The notes: a model not told the origin generated them from the letters alone. Positions 33,834 through 45,173 are shown, counted from the stretch's first letter. The stretch: 64,000 bases of DNA from Phaeophleospora eucalypticola (GCA_022814565.1 JAKLNG010000007.1:992001-1056000); one strand, 5' to 3'. Translations and numbers: made by a program.

Positions 33834-35486
33834 ATGGGCACCATGGCAACCAAGCCCAATTCCAAGGACGCAGTCCCCCCGGTGAACACCATCCTGCCAG
33901 CAATCCAGCAGTACATCAACAAGCACGGTGGCCTTGAAAGTAAAGAGGAACAAAACAAGATGCTCCGCCAAATTTTGGGTTCACAGTACATCGGCGGCCT
34001 CGATGAAGCTTCGATCGACAAGAAACTGTCCAGAATCCGCCATGACCTCTCGTCCATCTGCTCCAGCAGTTCCATCATCCGCGTGATCGACGTCAAATGG
34101 CAAAAGATTGAAATCACAGACAAGTACCGACTGAAGGATCTTTTCTTGTCGGGTCCAAGCAGGGTTTTTCCGCCAGCGTTCCTTGAAAAGAGGGGAATCG
34201 AAGTCGACGACGAGAGCGATTCGGAAGATGAGGGCGAGGAGAGCGAACACGAGAATCAGGCACTCACGCGCGGAGACAAGCGCAAAGCGGAAGACTCGGC
34301 CGAGGACGGCAGTATGGCTTCAGCAGGAAAAAGGCAAAAGATCCGGGACGACAGCACGGCCAACGCTGCAGACGCCGGAGCTCCAAGCTCGCCAGCCCAG
34401 AGGCTCAAGCCCATTCGCAATGGCACTCCAGTGTCTCCCCAGATTCCGCAAGAGTCTGTGAGCCAGCGCGCGCAGCTGAGCGAGAGTCCTCAAGTAAGCC
34501 GTGATGCAACCCGCAAGCAGTGGGCCAGGGAAGCTGGAGCTAGCGAAGACGCAACTCTTTTCCCAACCCACAAGCCCGTCAATCCAAACGAGATCATGCC
34601 GCGCAGCGACGCGGGCTGGGCTACTCAACAGATGGATCAAGTCTTTGCGAGCATTTGGGATGCGACACAGGCGTTGTTCCAATTGAACAACATCAAAGAA
34701 GATGCCGATGTCAAGCTGGTGCCAAAGCCAGATTCGGACTTGCGCGACCTTTACTACACTCTGTTCAAGAGCCCACAATGGCCACAAGTTTACCTCAGAT
34801 TGAGAATGGCAAAGCAGGATGAATGTTTGACTCAAGAGTACGGCGTGATGGCCCTGATGGGAGCCGCCATCTTCAAATGGGTCTTCGAGCAGGAGTCCAA
34901 CTGGGACATCAGCCAGGAATTTCCGAAGGCTCTTGGACAGGAAATGACCGAGGCTCTTAGTGAAGTGATCAAAGACCTTGGCCATGACTTTGACACAGTT
35001 CTGAAATACGCTACCGCGAAGCGCATCACCGACAAGAAGTTTCAAGAGGGAGAGCTGGCCGACTGGGCCAGTCGGCATGCCAATGCTCTCATTGTGATTA
35101 TGACGCCTCATCTTGAAATCTTGACTCAGAAAGAAGAAGCCACTAGTGCCAAGAATTACCAGCCTTGGGACGAGTGCCTTCGCGAAGCTTTCCAAAAGGC
35201 CATGCACGTCAGACTCATCCTCGATGCGTCGGAGCTTGGACCCTTCCGGTTTCTTTGGCCAACCCCAGAGCGGAAGATTGACGAGCGGCTTCACAAGTCC
35301 GTGTATGACCTGAGTGCTCCGAGCAAGATCCTGGTTCCCATCTTGCCTGCGATCGCGCGTATTCTGCCGGACGCCTCTGAGCCCAACCAGCACATTGTCT
35401 TCTCAAAGGCCCGGGTGGTGCCTATGAGACTTTCGGAGCAGGCTGCAGGTATGGAGGATGCGACGAAGCCCACGGAGAATGAATGA
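33834..35486 (+). CDS. Nuclear-looking orphan protein
   Basis: A single exon encodes 550 residues from ATG 33834, the first ATG of a frame open further upstream. The N-terminal 110 residues are helical (TILPAIQQYINKHGG, LDEASIDKKLSRIRHDL). An acidic stretch (DDESDSEDEGEESEHE) and a KRKAEDS...KRQK signal follow, arguing for a nuclear location. The C-terminal half (about 280-530) is Trp-rich and looks like an alpha-helical fungal domain often seen with regulatory or heterochromatin proteins. I cannot name it. The protein ends in a Pro/Glu tail. It could also be a scaffold without enzymatic activity. The gene converges with HEM13. Confidence 0.7.
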   Translation: MGTMATKPNSKDAVPPVNTILPAIQQYINKHGGLESKEEQNKMLRQILGSQYIGGLDEASIDKKLSRIRHDLSSICSSSSIIRVIDVKWQKIEITDKYRLKDLFLSGPSRVFPPAFLEKRGIEVDDESDSEDEGEESEHENQALTRGDKRKAEDSAEDGSMASAGKRQKIRDDSTANAADAGAPSSPAQRLKPIRNGTPVSPQIPQESVSQRAQLSESPQVSRDATRKQWAREAGASEDATLFPTHKPVNPNEIMPRSDAGWATQQMDQVFASIWDATQALFQLNNIKEDADVKLVPKPDSDLRDLYYTLFKSPQWPQVYLRLRMAKQDECLTQEYGVMALMGAAIFKWVFEQESNWDISQEFPKALGQEMTEALSEVIKDLGHDFDTVLKYATAKRITDKKFQEGELADWASRHANALIVIMTPHLEILTQKEEATSAKNYQPWDECLREAFQKAMHVRLILDASELGPFRFLWPTPERKIDERLHKSVYDLSAPSKILVPILPAIARILPDASEPNQHIVFSKARVVPMRLSEQAAGMEDATKPTENE

Positions 35487-35627
35487 ACCCGATGGATCGC
35501 ACGAGACACAGCTAATTGACTGATTGCGGAGCTGAAACGATGGCCAGATGGAAGGGGCCTGAAGGGGAAGACACAAGTCTCTTTCTCTACTATGAACACA
35601 CTAGTCACTCTTTGTACAAATAGTCCT

Positions 35628-36991
35628 CTACACCCATTCAACAGGCTTCTTGAGCACACTGAGCAATCTCTCCTCTCTACTTCCCTTCTCTGGCTCATGC
35701 TGATACTGCCACCTCGCCGTCAGCGGCAAGCTCATTAAGATACTCTCCACGCGTGCACCAGGGGTATTCAGCCCAAAAGCAGTCCCTCTATCATGTACAA
35801 GGTTGAATTCCACATATCGTCCTCTCCGCAGCTGCTGCCATTGCTTTTCCCGTTCCGTGTAGGGCATGTCTTTTCTTCGCTGGATGATGGGGATGTATGA
35901 TGGCAAGAAAGCGTCAAGGCAGCTTTGAATGTAGGAGAAGAGGCTTTCTTGGTCTTTCTCGGTCTCATCCAGGTCGTCGAAGAAGATTCCTCCTACGCCG
36001 CGAGATTCGCCGCGATGCTTGACGAAGAAGTATTCGTCGCACCATTTCTTGAATCGAGGGTAGTAGTCCTTGTCGTGCTTGTCGCATGCGTCCTTGATAC
36101 CCCTGTGGAAGTGGATCACATCCTCATCGAACAGGTATGAAGGAGTCAAGTCTGTTCCTCCACCGAACCACCACGCATTCGTTGATCCATCTGAGTTGGC
36201 CGTTTCGAAGTATCGGTAGTTCAGGTGCACCGTCGGCGCCATGGGGTTAATCGGATGCAGCACCAAACTCAGGCCAGCCGCGAAGAACTCCAGACTCTCG
36301 ACATCCGGATCCAGTGCCTTGTGGTTGACCCTCATCTTCGATATAGCAGCCCTGGGCAATGTCCCATATACCACACTGATGTTCACACCAGCTTTCTCAA
36401 ACACATTCCCATCCTGCAGCACACACGAGATGCCTCCTCCTCCGTTTGGTCGATCCCATTTGTCTACTTGGAATTGCTGTCCATCCAGAGCTTCTAATGC
36501 TCGCACAATCTCCTCTTGCTTTTGCTTGATGAACTGCTCCATCCTCAACCGCATCGGTGAATTGGCATTGACTCCGCTCTCCCTCTTGCTCAGATTATCC
36601 CGCTCCGCAATCGTAGGTGCATCGAGCTGCTGCCCTGATCTCGGTGGTTGTTGGTCAGGGGAGTTTGGCACTTCCTTGTCGCCATTGACCTATTTCGTTG
36701 CGCATCAGCCAAAATGTTCCAATACGACCTTCCGCTGATTCTCTTCCTTACCATAGAATATATCAAAGTACCACAGAACACGATTCCAACTGCTATTCTG
36801 GTCTTTGGCATCCACACAGTGTTCTTCTCATATCTGCCTGGCGGCGTGGGAGGCCTTGAGCCATCGGATATGCATCGTCGTGCTGAAGGTGCAGCTCGGA
36901 TTCTCAAGGCATTGCGGCAGGCGGGAGTGCGATGTGATCGTGTGCAGGTCTTCAGCACTGCATCGAGCAGCGGCGGTCTGATTGGGTTCAT
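35628..36991 (-). CDS. HEM13: Coproporphyrinogen III oxidase (haem synthesis)
   Basis: Two exons, 36991-36752 and 36689-35628, are joined in phase 0 across a 62-base intron (GTAAGG..ATAG), giving 433 residues. The first exon supplies an Arg-rich leader (RSHRTPACRNALRIRAAPSARR) and one hydrophobic span (RIAVGIVFCGTLIYSM). The second holds the oxygen-dependent coproporphyrinogen oxidase. Motifs include HLNYRYFE and WWFGGGTDLTPSYLF, and the end motif PLTARWQYQHEPEKGS. The enzyme decarboxylates two propionates of coproporphyrinogen III to give protoporphyrinogen IX. The leader plus span suggests import to the mitochondrial intermembrane space, unlike cytosolic yeast Hem13. The 384 bases upstream hold its promoter. 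Confidence 0.93.
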
Positions 36992-37375
36992 TGCCGACTG
37001 TATGATGTGTAGAGACGGATGCGCATGCCAGATTTTAAAGCATTGGAGTGAGTAAGCCGAAGTGTCGGGCGTCACCAGACAGATCGCGTGGTGAAGAGAT
37101 GAAGTGCTGTCAGAGCTTCAAGGTTGCGCCACCGACCGAGGCACGCTAGACGCATGAAGGGTCCAAGCGCCATAAATCATACTTTCCCAGGGGGTTGGAC
37201 AAAGATAGACTCGAGACAGAGCGGACGATTGTGAGATTCAATGAGATTTAATTCATACATAGTACATGTTGCTGTTTTCCGCTTTCCCCGTACGCCTCGC
37301 CATGCTACCGATTCTGTCGGAAATCACCCAATGAATCAATATCCCCTAGTTCATGAAGGCGTTCGCTCTTCTCTT
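36992..37375. other. HEM13 promoter region
   Basis: This 384-base spacer lies between the HEM13 start and the 3' end of PMT2. Both genes are on the minus strand. No gene is seen. Confidence 0.4.
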
Positions 37376-39736
37376 CTAGTCTGCCATCCTCCAGGCGGAG
37401 AACCACTTCAGATGCTTCCACTGCTGATTCGACCCCTCCATACCAAAGCAGAAAGCCCTGAAGAGCCAGAAGAGGCCGAAGACCACGCCGTAAAGCGGCA
37501 TGAACAGGCCCCACTGCACTGCCGAACGGAGATTTCTCGTGTACCAGTCTAGGCAGAATCCGCAACAGAGAATGGCGAAGTAGAGCGCCGGGTAGTAGTG
37601 ATGCACGTAGGTGACACGCGCCATGGCGACGAAAGGCAGGTAGTGGAGGAACCAACCAATGACCGGGTAGAGACCGGAGTACATGAAGTGGTCAATTTGG
37701 CCCCAGGTGAGCTCATCGTAGCCACGCTGCCATCGGATTGCGTACCAGGCGACCATTCCCATGAAGAAAACGATCGAGAAGGTGGATCCCCAGTATACAG
37801 CCGGGTTGCCGAGGAGGAAGTACTTGACAATGTGGTCGTCCCAACCGCACATGCGGAGACCGACGTGAAGCAGAGGCCATTGCCATGGCTTGGAGGCCAG
37901 ATCATCTTGCTTATCTGGGTCAGGCACCAAGGCGTTGTTGGATGTCATCATTGCCACGTTCAAGTGAACAAAGTCACGAAGGAAAGGAGACTTGTATGAG
38001 CCAGGGTCGCCAGGTGGAACTATTGCAGTGTCAGCAGGCAATCGCGTTTGAAATGTTACTTGTCACTTACGTTTTTCGTTCCAGTGCGACTCAACATTCC
38101 AGTGAGTGTATGGATCACGAGGCTTGTTCTCCTTGACACAAGTTGTCTCAATCTGTTTGAAACCCCACTGCGGCAAGTTGACATTGCCAGCACGGAGGTA
38201 GCAGTTAAGATCGACGTGCTTCAGGCGGAAGGCGGTGGTGAGGGTCCGCAGCTTCGAGTAGTCTCTCGAGGCTGCATCATCGACGACTTCCACAAGCCAA
38301 TGATCTTTGGTGTCTCCAATGGTGGTGTTGCCGTAGGATGAAACCTCGTAATCAGCCTTTGTGACTGGCGCAGCGATTTGGTGAGAGTGCAAGTTGCGTC
38401 CGGTCTGTGCGTGGATCAATCGAATCACGTCGCCATTGCCAACGTACTTGAGCGGCGCCTCAGGGTCGAACTCCGGCTCGTGCCTGTTGGGGTAGAAGAA
38501 CCAATCGTTGTTGGCATCTTTGTGGTGATAGCAGGTGACCTGCTGCTGGTTGGAGCCCTCGGGGTAGGTTTGCACGTGAGAGTGAAGAAGGCCTCCTCCA
38601 TATCCCATGTTCTTCAAGGTTGCGCGGGAGCCGAGTGCAACCTCAAGTGGGCTGTCTTTTCCAACCTCCGTTCCTCGCAAGTTGGCCTGGAACAACGAAG
38701 ACATCTGCGCATCGCCTGGTCCGCTGTTCTCCAGAACGAGGAAGTGGATCCAGAAAGAAAACATGTACACCGCAAGTGGAATCAAGATGAGTCCAATCAT
38801 ACGGAAACCAAGATGAGCTGCGAGGACTGGCTTTGGCATCTTGAGATCCCCAAACTTGTTCCAGAGGTCCTGGATGGTGTAAAGACCAACCACAGCGGTT
38901 CCAAACATACCGACCCACTTGACGCTGCACACACATCCAATGGAGATACCAGTCATGAAAAGCCACAGACCCCATTCGGGTCCAAAAGGATCATGTCTCT
39001 GGTTGTGGAACTTTGCCCAGCAAAAGACGGTTGTGAAGGTGAAGAACAGAAGCATACTGTCCAGCAGGATGAATCTGCTAATAGTCGTGTAGCTGTTCTC
39101 GAACAGCACCATCATTGTCACCAACCAGACAGTCGGTCTCTTGAAATGCAGCTCTTTCGCCGTGAAGTATGCCAGAGGAATGCAAAGGGCACCGAATGCC
39201 GAGTTGAACAAGCGCATGAAGGTGTAGTTGAGCTCCTCTGGGTATGTCTCACCGCTCTTGAATTCGAAGGAGCCATTGTACCCCGCAAGATATCCCGACA
39301 GACCAACGAGCATTTTGCCGAGAGGAGGGTGGACATCGAAGTAGAACTCGCGCTTAAGGTAGTGGGATCCGAACTTGCCAAAGTGAGCTTCATCCCAAGT
39401 GACAATGGGCGAGAGCCCGATCTTCCACATGCGCGTGAAGAAGGCGAGGGCGGTAAAGATGATGGGTGCGATTAGAAACTCGTAGTCGTCAAGTGTCTGA
39501 ATGAAGGAGTTGGTCTGCGACGCTCATGTCAGCTTCTCGAGTTCCGCGGTGTCTGCCCATGTGTGGCATGGTCGTGCAGCTTCGTCTGGGCCCACCTTTT
39601 GCTTGGTCTTCTTGTCGAGCTTGTCGTCAATTTCTTGAGGGATGTAGCTGCCATTGGCCTGGTCGGTGCCCACGTTTCGGCGACGGACATCGCCCTGCGT
39701 GTTGGCGCTGGTCGTGGATGCGTCTTGGACTGCCAT
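37376..39736 (-). CDS. PMT2: Protein O-mannosyltransferase, PMT2 type
   Basis: Three exons, 39736-39596, 39514-38071 and 38019-37376, give 742 residues. Introns are 81 and 51 bases. A hydrophilic N-tail precedes the first span (YEFLIAPIIFTALAFFTRM). The catalytic loop has the acidic pair of the family (TWDEAHFGKFG). The luminal MIR repeats carry GGLLHSHVQTYPEGS, which is diagnostic of the PMT2 branch and differs from PMT1 and PMT4. About five C-terminal spans follow. The enzyme transfers mannose from dolichyl-phosphate mannose to Ser/Thr of secretory proteins in the ER, usually as a PMT1-PMT2 heterodimer. It is often essential in filamentous fungi. The small first exon is needed for the true N-terminus. 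Confidence 0.94.
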
Positions 39737-40834
39737 GATGGGCAGCCGTTGGAGGTGGAGTCGGCCTGAGAGCGAGCTGGGTAAGATGCTGGGGACGGAG
39801 AACCTGGTCTATGGTGCTGTCGTCTGCGGGCGAGACCTTGTCCTGTGCGCCAGCCTTGCGAGTCAATCGCTCGAGGGCGATCTGGATCCTGAGGTAGGAA
39901 AGGAGTGGTTGGTGGAAGGTGGTGTTGGAAACAAGAAAAAAGGTATTAGGAGAAGATGCGGCGGCGTGCCGAATTGGAATGAGAACAATTGTCGTGATGG
40001 CGCAGGCCCCTGATGCGCCGTGGCTGCTGAGTGCCTCTGGTGCAAGGTGCAGGTGGGAGAGGAGCTGAAGAACGCGCAGCCAGATAACTTTCGATGCACG
40101 CAAGGGTCACGGGCGCGCTAACGACTCTTCGGGTAGGGCCACAGGGGTCCGCGGCCAGCACTCCCAGTGACTCCCAGGTTCAAACGTGTCCTTAGAGCCA
40201 AAGCGTGCTGGCTCTCCAACGGCTGTCAAGAGTCCCCTCTATTTTTGCGTGTCTAGTGTCGTCGTCAAAGGGCAATACGAAGCAGAAATTTAAACGTCGT
40301 ACTCTCTCACGCTCCGTTCCGACGCCGGTGCTCTACCACTTCACCAAGCACAATCACGAGCACATGCTGCAGAATGTCAATCGCTGCATTCACCTACCTG
40401 TGGCGCCGTTACAGGCGATCGGCACGCTATATCCTCATCTTGACATGTGCAAGGCACGCGTTGGTCAACGAGCTAATGCATCCAATTGATATTCATACTA
40501 CTGTCTGTCTCGTGCATTCTGTGTCTAAGGTAGAGTCGGGGTATCATCATGCTGCCAGTCTCATCCAACGCAACGCATGCAGTCATCAGCGACAGTATAT
40601 TCTGAGCCGAGATAAACAAATCAAATCCGTCTTCTGACAATCCAGGCGCCTTCGTCGAGCGCCAATCCTCCCATCATGCAAGTAGTCGTTAAAGTCGTGA
40701 ATGGGTGCTGCACACTGCCTGAGCATGCTGAGGCCAGTCCCAAAATTCCAAAATACCAAACGCCGTGCTACTGAAAATCGTGCAGTCTTGTCCGTGATAG
40801 TAAATTGCACTGGTAGTGCATGGTCTTGTCGAGC
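39737..40834. other. 1.1 kb spacer, PMT2 / SWIRM gene
   Basis: This is the PMT2 upstream region followed by the probable 3' UTR of the SWIRM gene. Short frames exist on both strands but none looks like a protein. Confidence 0.4.
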
Positions 40835-42154
40835 TTAGAGTTGAGGCGTGAACCACTTCTCATCAAACCAGCCGACCGAGTCAAATGCTGCCCACAGTCT
40901 GCTGGCCTTGTTGACATCGATCTGGGTGGCATTCTGTGCCGAGGTCTTGTTGAACTCCTTGCCCTCGCGCATGTGCTGAAGGCGAGCGGCGAAGATGCGT
41001 CGCTTGTTGGCGAGGTAGGCATCACACTTGAGTCGGAGGACCTGAGCGATCTCAAGCTCCTGTGGGTGGAGATGCATCCGATTGGGGTCGTTGCTGAGAT
41101 CCAGAGCATTCGAGTTCGACCATTGGACCGTCAACTTCTTGCCCATAGTATCGAGGCTCTCCAACGGCGGGCAGTGATCCGGGATGTCTGCCCAGTCAGC
41201 GTTGTTGCCCTCGACTTTCTTCGAGGGTGCAGCGCGAGTGCGTGGCTTTGGCTGCGCAACCTGAGCGACCGCGGTTCCGGAAGCGTCGAGCGGTGTTGTT
41301 GGTCGTCGATTGCGCTTTGCTGGTGACTCACGCTTGGGCAATGCAGTCACCACGGATGACACATCGTTCTTTGCTGCAACTTTGGGTGGCGCGCATGCTC
41401 TTGCCACCTTGCGAGATTGAGTGGTTGTGGTCCGTGGCTTTTCGACACGCGAAGATCGGGTCAACGACGATAGAAGCTGCTGAGTGTATCTGTCACGACC
41501 AACGGCGTTGGAGGTGGAGACAGGTGGGAGAGCTCTTACTTCTCTTCGACTCGCGGCCATCTGCTCGTTCTGGGCCAGAATGTATCGATAGTAGTCGAGC
41601 CCGTAGGTGTTGTACAATTGGTACACGCCAACGACAGGCTGACGATTCGATCGTTGCTGTGTTGCCGGTGTCGATGAATTTGATTGAGGCGACACCTGTG
41701 CCGGACTTTGGTGAGCCGCTGCCTGTTGGTCGTCGGATACTGGCTTCGTCGGTTCCTGTGCTGATTGCAAAGGACTCTCGAGTTGCGATTGAGCCGGTGT
41801 TGCTACCGTCGCTGGTTCTGTCGGTGTTGGGGTCGATTGACGCTCTGGAGTTGGTAGTCGATTGCTTTCGAACAGAGGTCGATCTGTCGTCGAATGGCTT
41901 CCGTTCGCTTGATCTGGGTAGAGTATCTCGTCGTTCTGCTGGTATGCACTGTCGGCGGAGAACGATCTGAACGATGGCGACTCCGGTGGCGATGGGACCA
42001 CTGGCGGAAGCCTCGTCAATTGGGCGGTCGTGTTGAAGCTGTGCTGCACTGGCTCTTCCGGCGTGAGCAATTGAGTCTGTGGCATAAACATGCCCATTGC
42101 TCGCTTGTCCTGTGACTTCTGATGGTCTTCTTCTCTTGTAGGCGACGATGCCAT
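40835..42154 (-). CDS. SWIRM-domain protein
   Basis: A single exon encodes 439 residues from the ATG at 42154. The N-terminal two thirds are Pro/Ser/Gln/Thr-rich and disordered, with several PTPER and SPPESP sites. The C-terminal 90 residues form a SWIRM domain (LHPQELEIAQVLRLKCDAYL, ending WAAFDSVGWFDEKWF). SWIRM domains bind nucleosomal DNA or histones in chromatin complexes such as SWI/SNF and LSD1. Fungal single-SWIRM proteins of this size resemble yeast Fun19 and its fission yeast relatives, whose roles are poorly known. The frame extends upstream without an ATG of better context. The 2.4 kb to the right is its upstream region. Confidence 0.85.
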   Translation of the reverse strand: MASSPTREEDHQKSQDKRAMGMFMPQTQLLTPEEPVQHSFNTTAQLTRLPPVVPSPPESPSFRSFSADSAYQQNDEILYPDQANGSHSTTDRPLFESNRLPTPERQSTPTPTEPATVATPAQSQLESPLQSAQEPTKPVSDDQQAAAHQSPAQVSPQSNSSTPATQQRSNRQPVVGVYQLYNTYGLDYYRYILAQNEQMAASRREVRALPPVSTSNAVGRDRYTQQLLSSLTRSSRVEKPRTTTTQSRKVARACAPPKVAAKNDVSSVVTALPKRESPAKRNRRPTTPLDASGTAVAQVAQPKPRTRAAPSKKVEGNNADWADIPDHCPPLESLDTMGKKLTVQWSNSNALDLSNDPNRMHLHPQELEIAQVLRLKCDAYLANKRRIFAARLQHMREGKEFNKTSAQNATQIDVNKASRLWAAFDSVGWFDEKWFTPQL

Positions 42155-43697
42155 TGTCGATTGTACAGTTCTTGTGTGTGATGTGGATGTCGAGAAGAGT
42201 GTGTTGTGGCGAGAGTCGGGGTTATATCTCGTCTCGTCGGGCGTGGCGAAGCGTGGAATCGTCTCGTAGATGTATGCCTGGGCTGGGAGGTGAAGTCCGT
42301 AAAGTCCGATTGTCAGAGATACAGATGCGGGCAGATTTGCGAGCCGGCGCAATAAGCGATGCGGAGGCGGTGGTAGATATACGACTCCGCAGACGAAATG
42401 AGGACAATGGACGTGAGTCGAATGCGTGTCGCGGTGCTGGATTAGTAGTAATGAATAGAGAGAGCCGCAGCGCTGGGCATGAGGACAGAGGCCGCTGAAA
42501 CAAGAGGGCGCAGGCTGCAGCGGCTGATGACTGCAAGGTGGTAAATGACTTACACGGACGGGCAAACAGGATCAAGATCAGGCAGGAACTACCTAAGACA
42601 TGCTGCCACCACCCATTCGAGTGGGATTGGATTGGGAGCCCGGGGGCGCACATGAGCAGGAGTCAGGCGCAGCAACAGCAGCAGCAGCCAGCAGCAGGCC
42701 AGGCCGTGGCTGACAATTGCGACAGCAGCAGCATTGCCATCGGGAAGGACATCGAATGCAGGCGAAGGAGACAGCGCGCGCGGGCGCTCATTCGCCAATC
42801 TCGGAGTCCGTGGTCAGCCGGCATGGCCATTCGCCCAATGTGTTGGATCATGATTTGGCGCAAGGAAGCTTGCGAGGTGGTGAAGGTGTCGGTGACTCAG
42901 ACGAACGAGGCGCGCAAAGTCGCGGACTCCTTCGGCAGCCCACGCCCACGCCAGCGCCAACGCCACCTTGAGATGTGCACCCGACCGTGCCACTCCGGCG
43001 CGACGATGAACCTTCGTGCGGCGGGCGGGAGATCTGACTGTGAACTCAGCGACCTGTACATAACCGCCATTGATCCCGCCGCTGATTGATTGTTCAGCAC
43101 AATGCTATCCTGACTGACTCCAGCATCCGGCGGCAAGACCATCACTCCGATCGCGACCGGCGATTTCATCATCGCCATCGCCATCGCCAGCACCATCGCC
43201 AGCGTCAGTCCAACACAATCGCGGGCGACGGCCTGGGCAGCGAGAGCGAGGCGAACACCGAATAATACCGCTGCCTGGGAGGCAGACAGCACCCGCGCCA
43301 CTTCACTTGCTGTTGCACCTCCACGTAGCGGCAAACGATACCCCTCCGAAGTGTATCGCCTACGGGTGCGTGCCCTGATAGGCCGCCTGCGTCGGTCATC
43401 TGTTTGTCTGTAGCATTGGCTCCGCTGGCCCCAAATGATGAGGCACACCTCTCACCGGAAATGGAAAGGCATTTGGCCGCATTGAAGCACAGCTAGACCC
43501 GCGCGTAAGCGAAGGCATCATCGAGAGCTCTCCAGCGTGGGCGCGGTGGGCGTGATAGCCGATTCGATTCGCAGGTGCCCGATTGCTCAGAGCTCCAGTC
43601 CAGTCGTGCCAGTCGTCGCAGTGGGCAGCACTTGACCGACCCGTGTGGTGGCCGGAGTTGTTGGCGTCATCCCAGCATTGGCAGTACACAACCAGAG

Positions 43698-43732
<35 letters not shown>

Positions 43733-44525
43733 ACAAAGGTCACCGCTCTCTCGTACTCTCGCCGTGCCCGCGCTGGCCGCGCTGGCTCTTCGGTAGGTAC
43801 GTACCGCTCAGTACACGCCCTCCGCGTCCGAGTGATGTCCTCTCTCAATGGCAGCTGCGCAGGTCATCCGGCGGATAGATCGTCATGCATGTGAAAAGGC
43901 TGCAGGCAGGCGCTTGTGGCGGTGGACGCGAACAACGCTGGCTGGGGCGTGGCATTGGGTTCCCATGACTGGCCGTGCCTTGGTTTCAGGCTCCGGCGAG
44001 TAAGAGGTGCGCGTTCGTGCGAGTCGTCGCCAGTCGCTCGCCGTGTGCTCGCGCATGAAGGAAGGCGGGCGCATGACTTCTCCAATGCAAATGCACATCC
44101 CACATTCATTCCTGGCGTGGAGTAGATCACCGCTAGCACGGCGGGCGGCTCCGTTGTCAAAAATAGTCAGCATCCGAGACCGACACCCGAGCCGTACGGA
44201 GAAATACAGACGTCACCCAATGTCAGCATCGTCACCACGGCCACCACGTCGCCGATGTCTCCAATGCCTTGTGCACAACTCCCCGGGTCCGAGCCAACGA
44301 CAGCGGTATGCGCAACGTGTAAAGTCGAGAGCGCTTCGTAGACGCTTGATGCTGCCGAAGGAGCTGCCCAGCACAGGTAAGGCACAAGTACGGCGCCAGG
44401 CAAACGCACGCGCATGGTACGCTTGATGAGGCTGAAGGCGAAGCTCAAGTGTGTTGGCGTTCTCCGACTCGTCCATTTCCAATTGCACACAGCCAATAAA
44501 GATTGGTCACACAGCCGCCAATGCT
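42155..44525. other. 2.4 kb stretch without a convincing gene
   Basis: Many mutually overlapping frames up to about 180 codons exist on both strands, but none has domain-like composition. It contains CAG-type runs near 42669-42699, CATCGC-like repeats near 43168-43205 and a perfect CAT repeat. It is the largest gene-free region in the window and probably holds the SWIRM and SWIM gene promoters. Confidence 0.4.
43698..43730 (+). repeat. CAT trinucleotide microsatellite, 11 units
   Basis: Eleven perfect CAT units lie in an intergenic region. Such tracts are often length-variable between strains. Confidence 0.95.
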
Positions 44526-45173
44526 ATGGAAGCCTCACACGCCTCAGGAATCGGCGCTCCGACCTCAGCATCCAACACCCGACAGTTCGTCTCGTCTCTG
44601 ATATCGGCCATACCAGCTGAAGCAGCTGTGCCTTCGCCGAATCCACTGAAGGATGTGCCGCCTGCGACCAAGAGCATATTCCTGACTCTGTACGCACTTT
44701 TTGAGAAAGAATGGCTTCCTGCGCTGGATCTATTGGATCGGGGCCTAGTCACACACCTGAAGCTCAAGGCAGCATCGCATGAGGAGCACAGCTTGCCAAA
44801 GCGATCGTTCGAGGAAAAAATTGGCTTCTTTCTGGTTCGCTCTACTCAGCAGAACAGCACACGGAACGCCTCATTCGAGCACATCAACTATTATGAAGTT
44901 CGCCTGAAAGCGTGGAGTTGCTCATGTCCTGCTTTCACCTTTGCAGCATTTCCGGCATCTATTTCGGCTCCCGATACTGGTGACCTGCCAATTTCAGACG
45001 GCAGTGCGAATGTCATCTTCGGTGGAGTCACTCTTGGTACCGATATGCCTGTCTGCAAGCACCTCCTCGCCTGCGTGCTGGTTGAGCATTGCCAGATGTT
45101 TGCACAATTCGTCGACGAGCGAGAAGCAACGCTGGAGGAGCTCGCTGGCTGGGTGGCAGGCTGGGGAGATTGA
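44526..45173 (+). CDS. SWIM zinc-finger protein (SWS1/Shu2-like)
   Basis: A single exon encodes 215 residues from the first in-frame ATG at 44526. The SWIM motif CxCx(n)CxH is seen as WSCSCPAF followed, about 40 residues later, by VCKHLLAC. This arrangement matches Shu2/SWS1, which pairs with RAD51 paralogues to promote recombination at damaged forks. The short length and the helical C-terminus (HCQMFAQFVDEREATLEEL) also fit that group better than transposase-type SWIM proteins. The region before the finger has an LTLYALFEKEWLPALDLLD helix. The role in recombination is inferred by family. The gene converges with RPN8. Confidence 0.78.
   Translation: MEASHASGIGAPTSASNTRQFVSSLISAIPAEAAVPSPNPLKDVPPATKSIFLTLYALFEKEWLPALDLLDRGLVTHLKLKAASHEEHSLPKRSFEEKIGFFLVRSTQQNSTRNASFEHINYYEVRLKAWSCSCPAFTFAAFPASISAPDTGDLPISDGSANVIFGGVTLGTDMPVCKHLLACVLVEHCQMFAQFVDEREATLEELAGWVAGWGD

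Noticed and set aside
34320..35393. 357-codon minus-strand frame opposite the nuclear orphan
   Set aside because: The plus-strand frame has a better start, acidic and nuclear-signal composition and folded helices. The antisense product looks random.
38378..39475. 365-codon open frame on the plus strand opposite PMT2
   Set aside because: It is antisense to a strongly conserved enzyme, has low-complexity Glu/Val/Gln-rich composition and no domain. It arises from codon bias of the real gene.
42897..43448. 183-codon frames on both strands in the 42-44 kb region
   Set aside because: They overlap each other, begin mostly at non-ATG codons, and lack any motif.
43698..43730. CAT repeat as part of a CRISPR-like or telomeric array
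   Set aside because: It is a simple trinucleotide microsatellite without spacers, and telomere repeats are different (TTAGGG).
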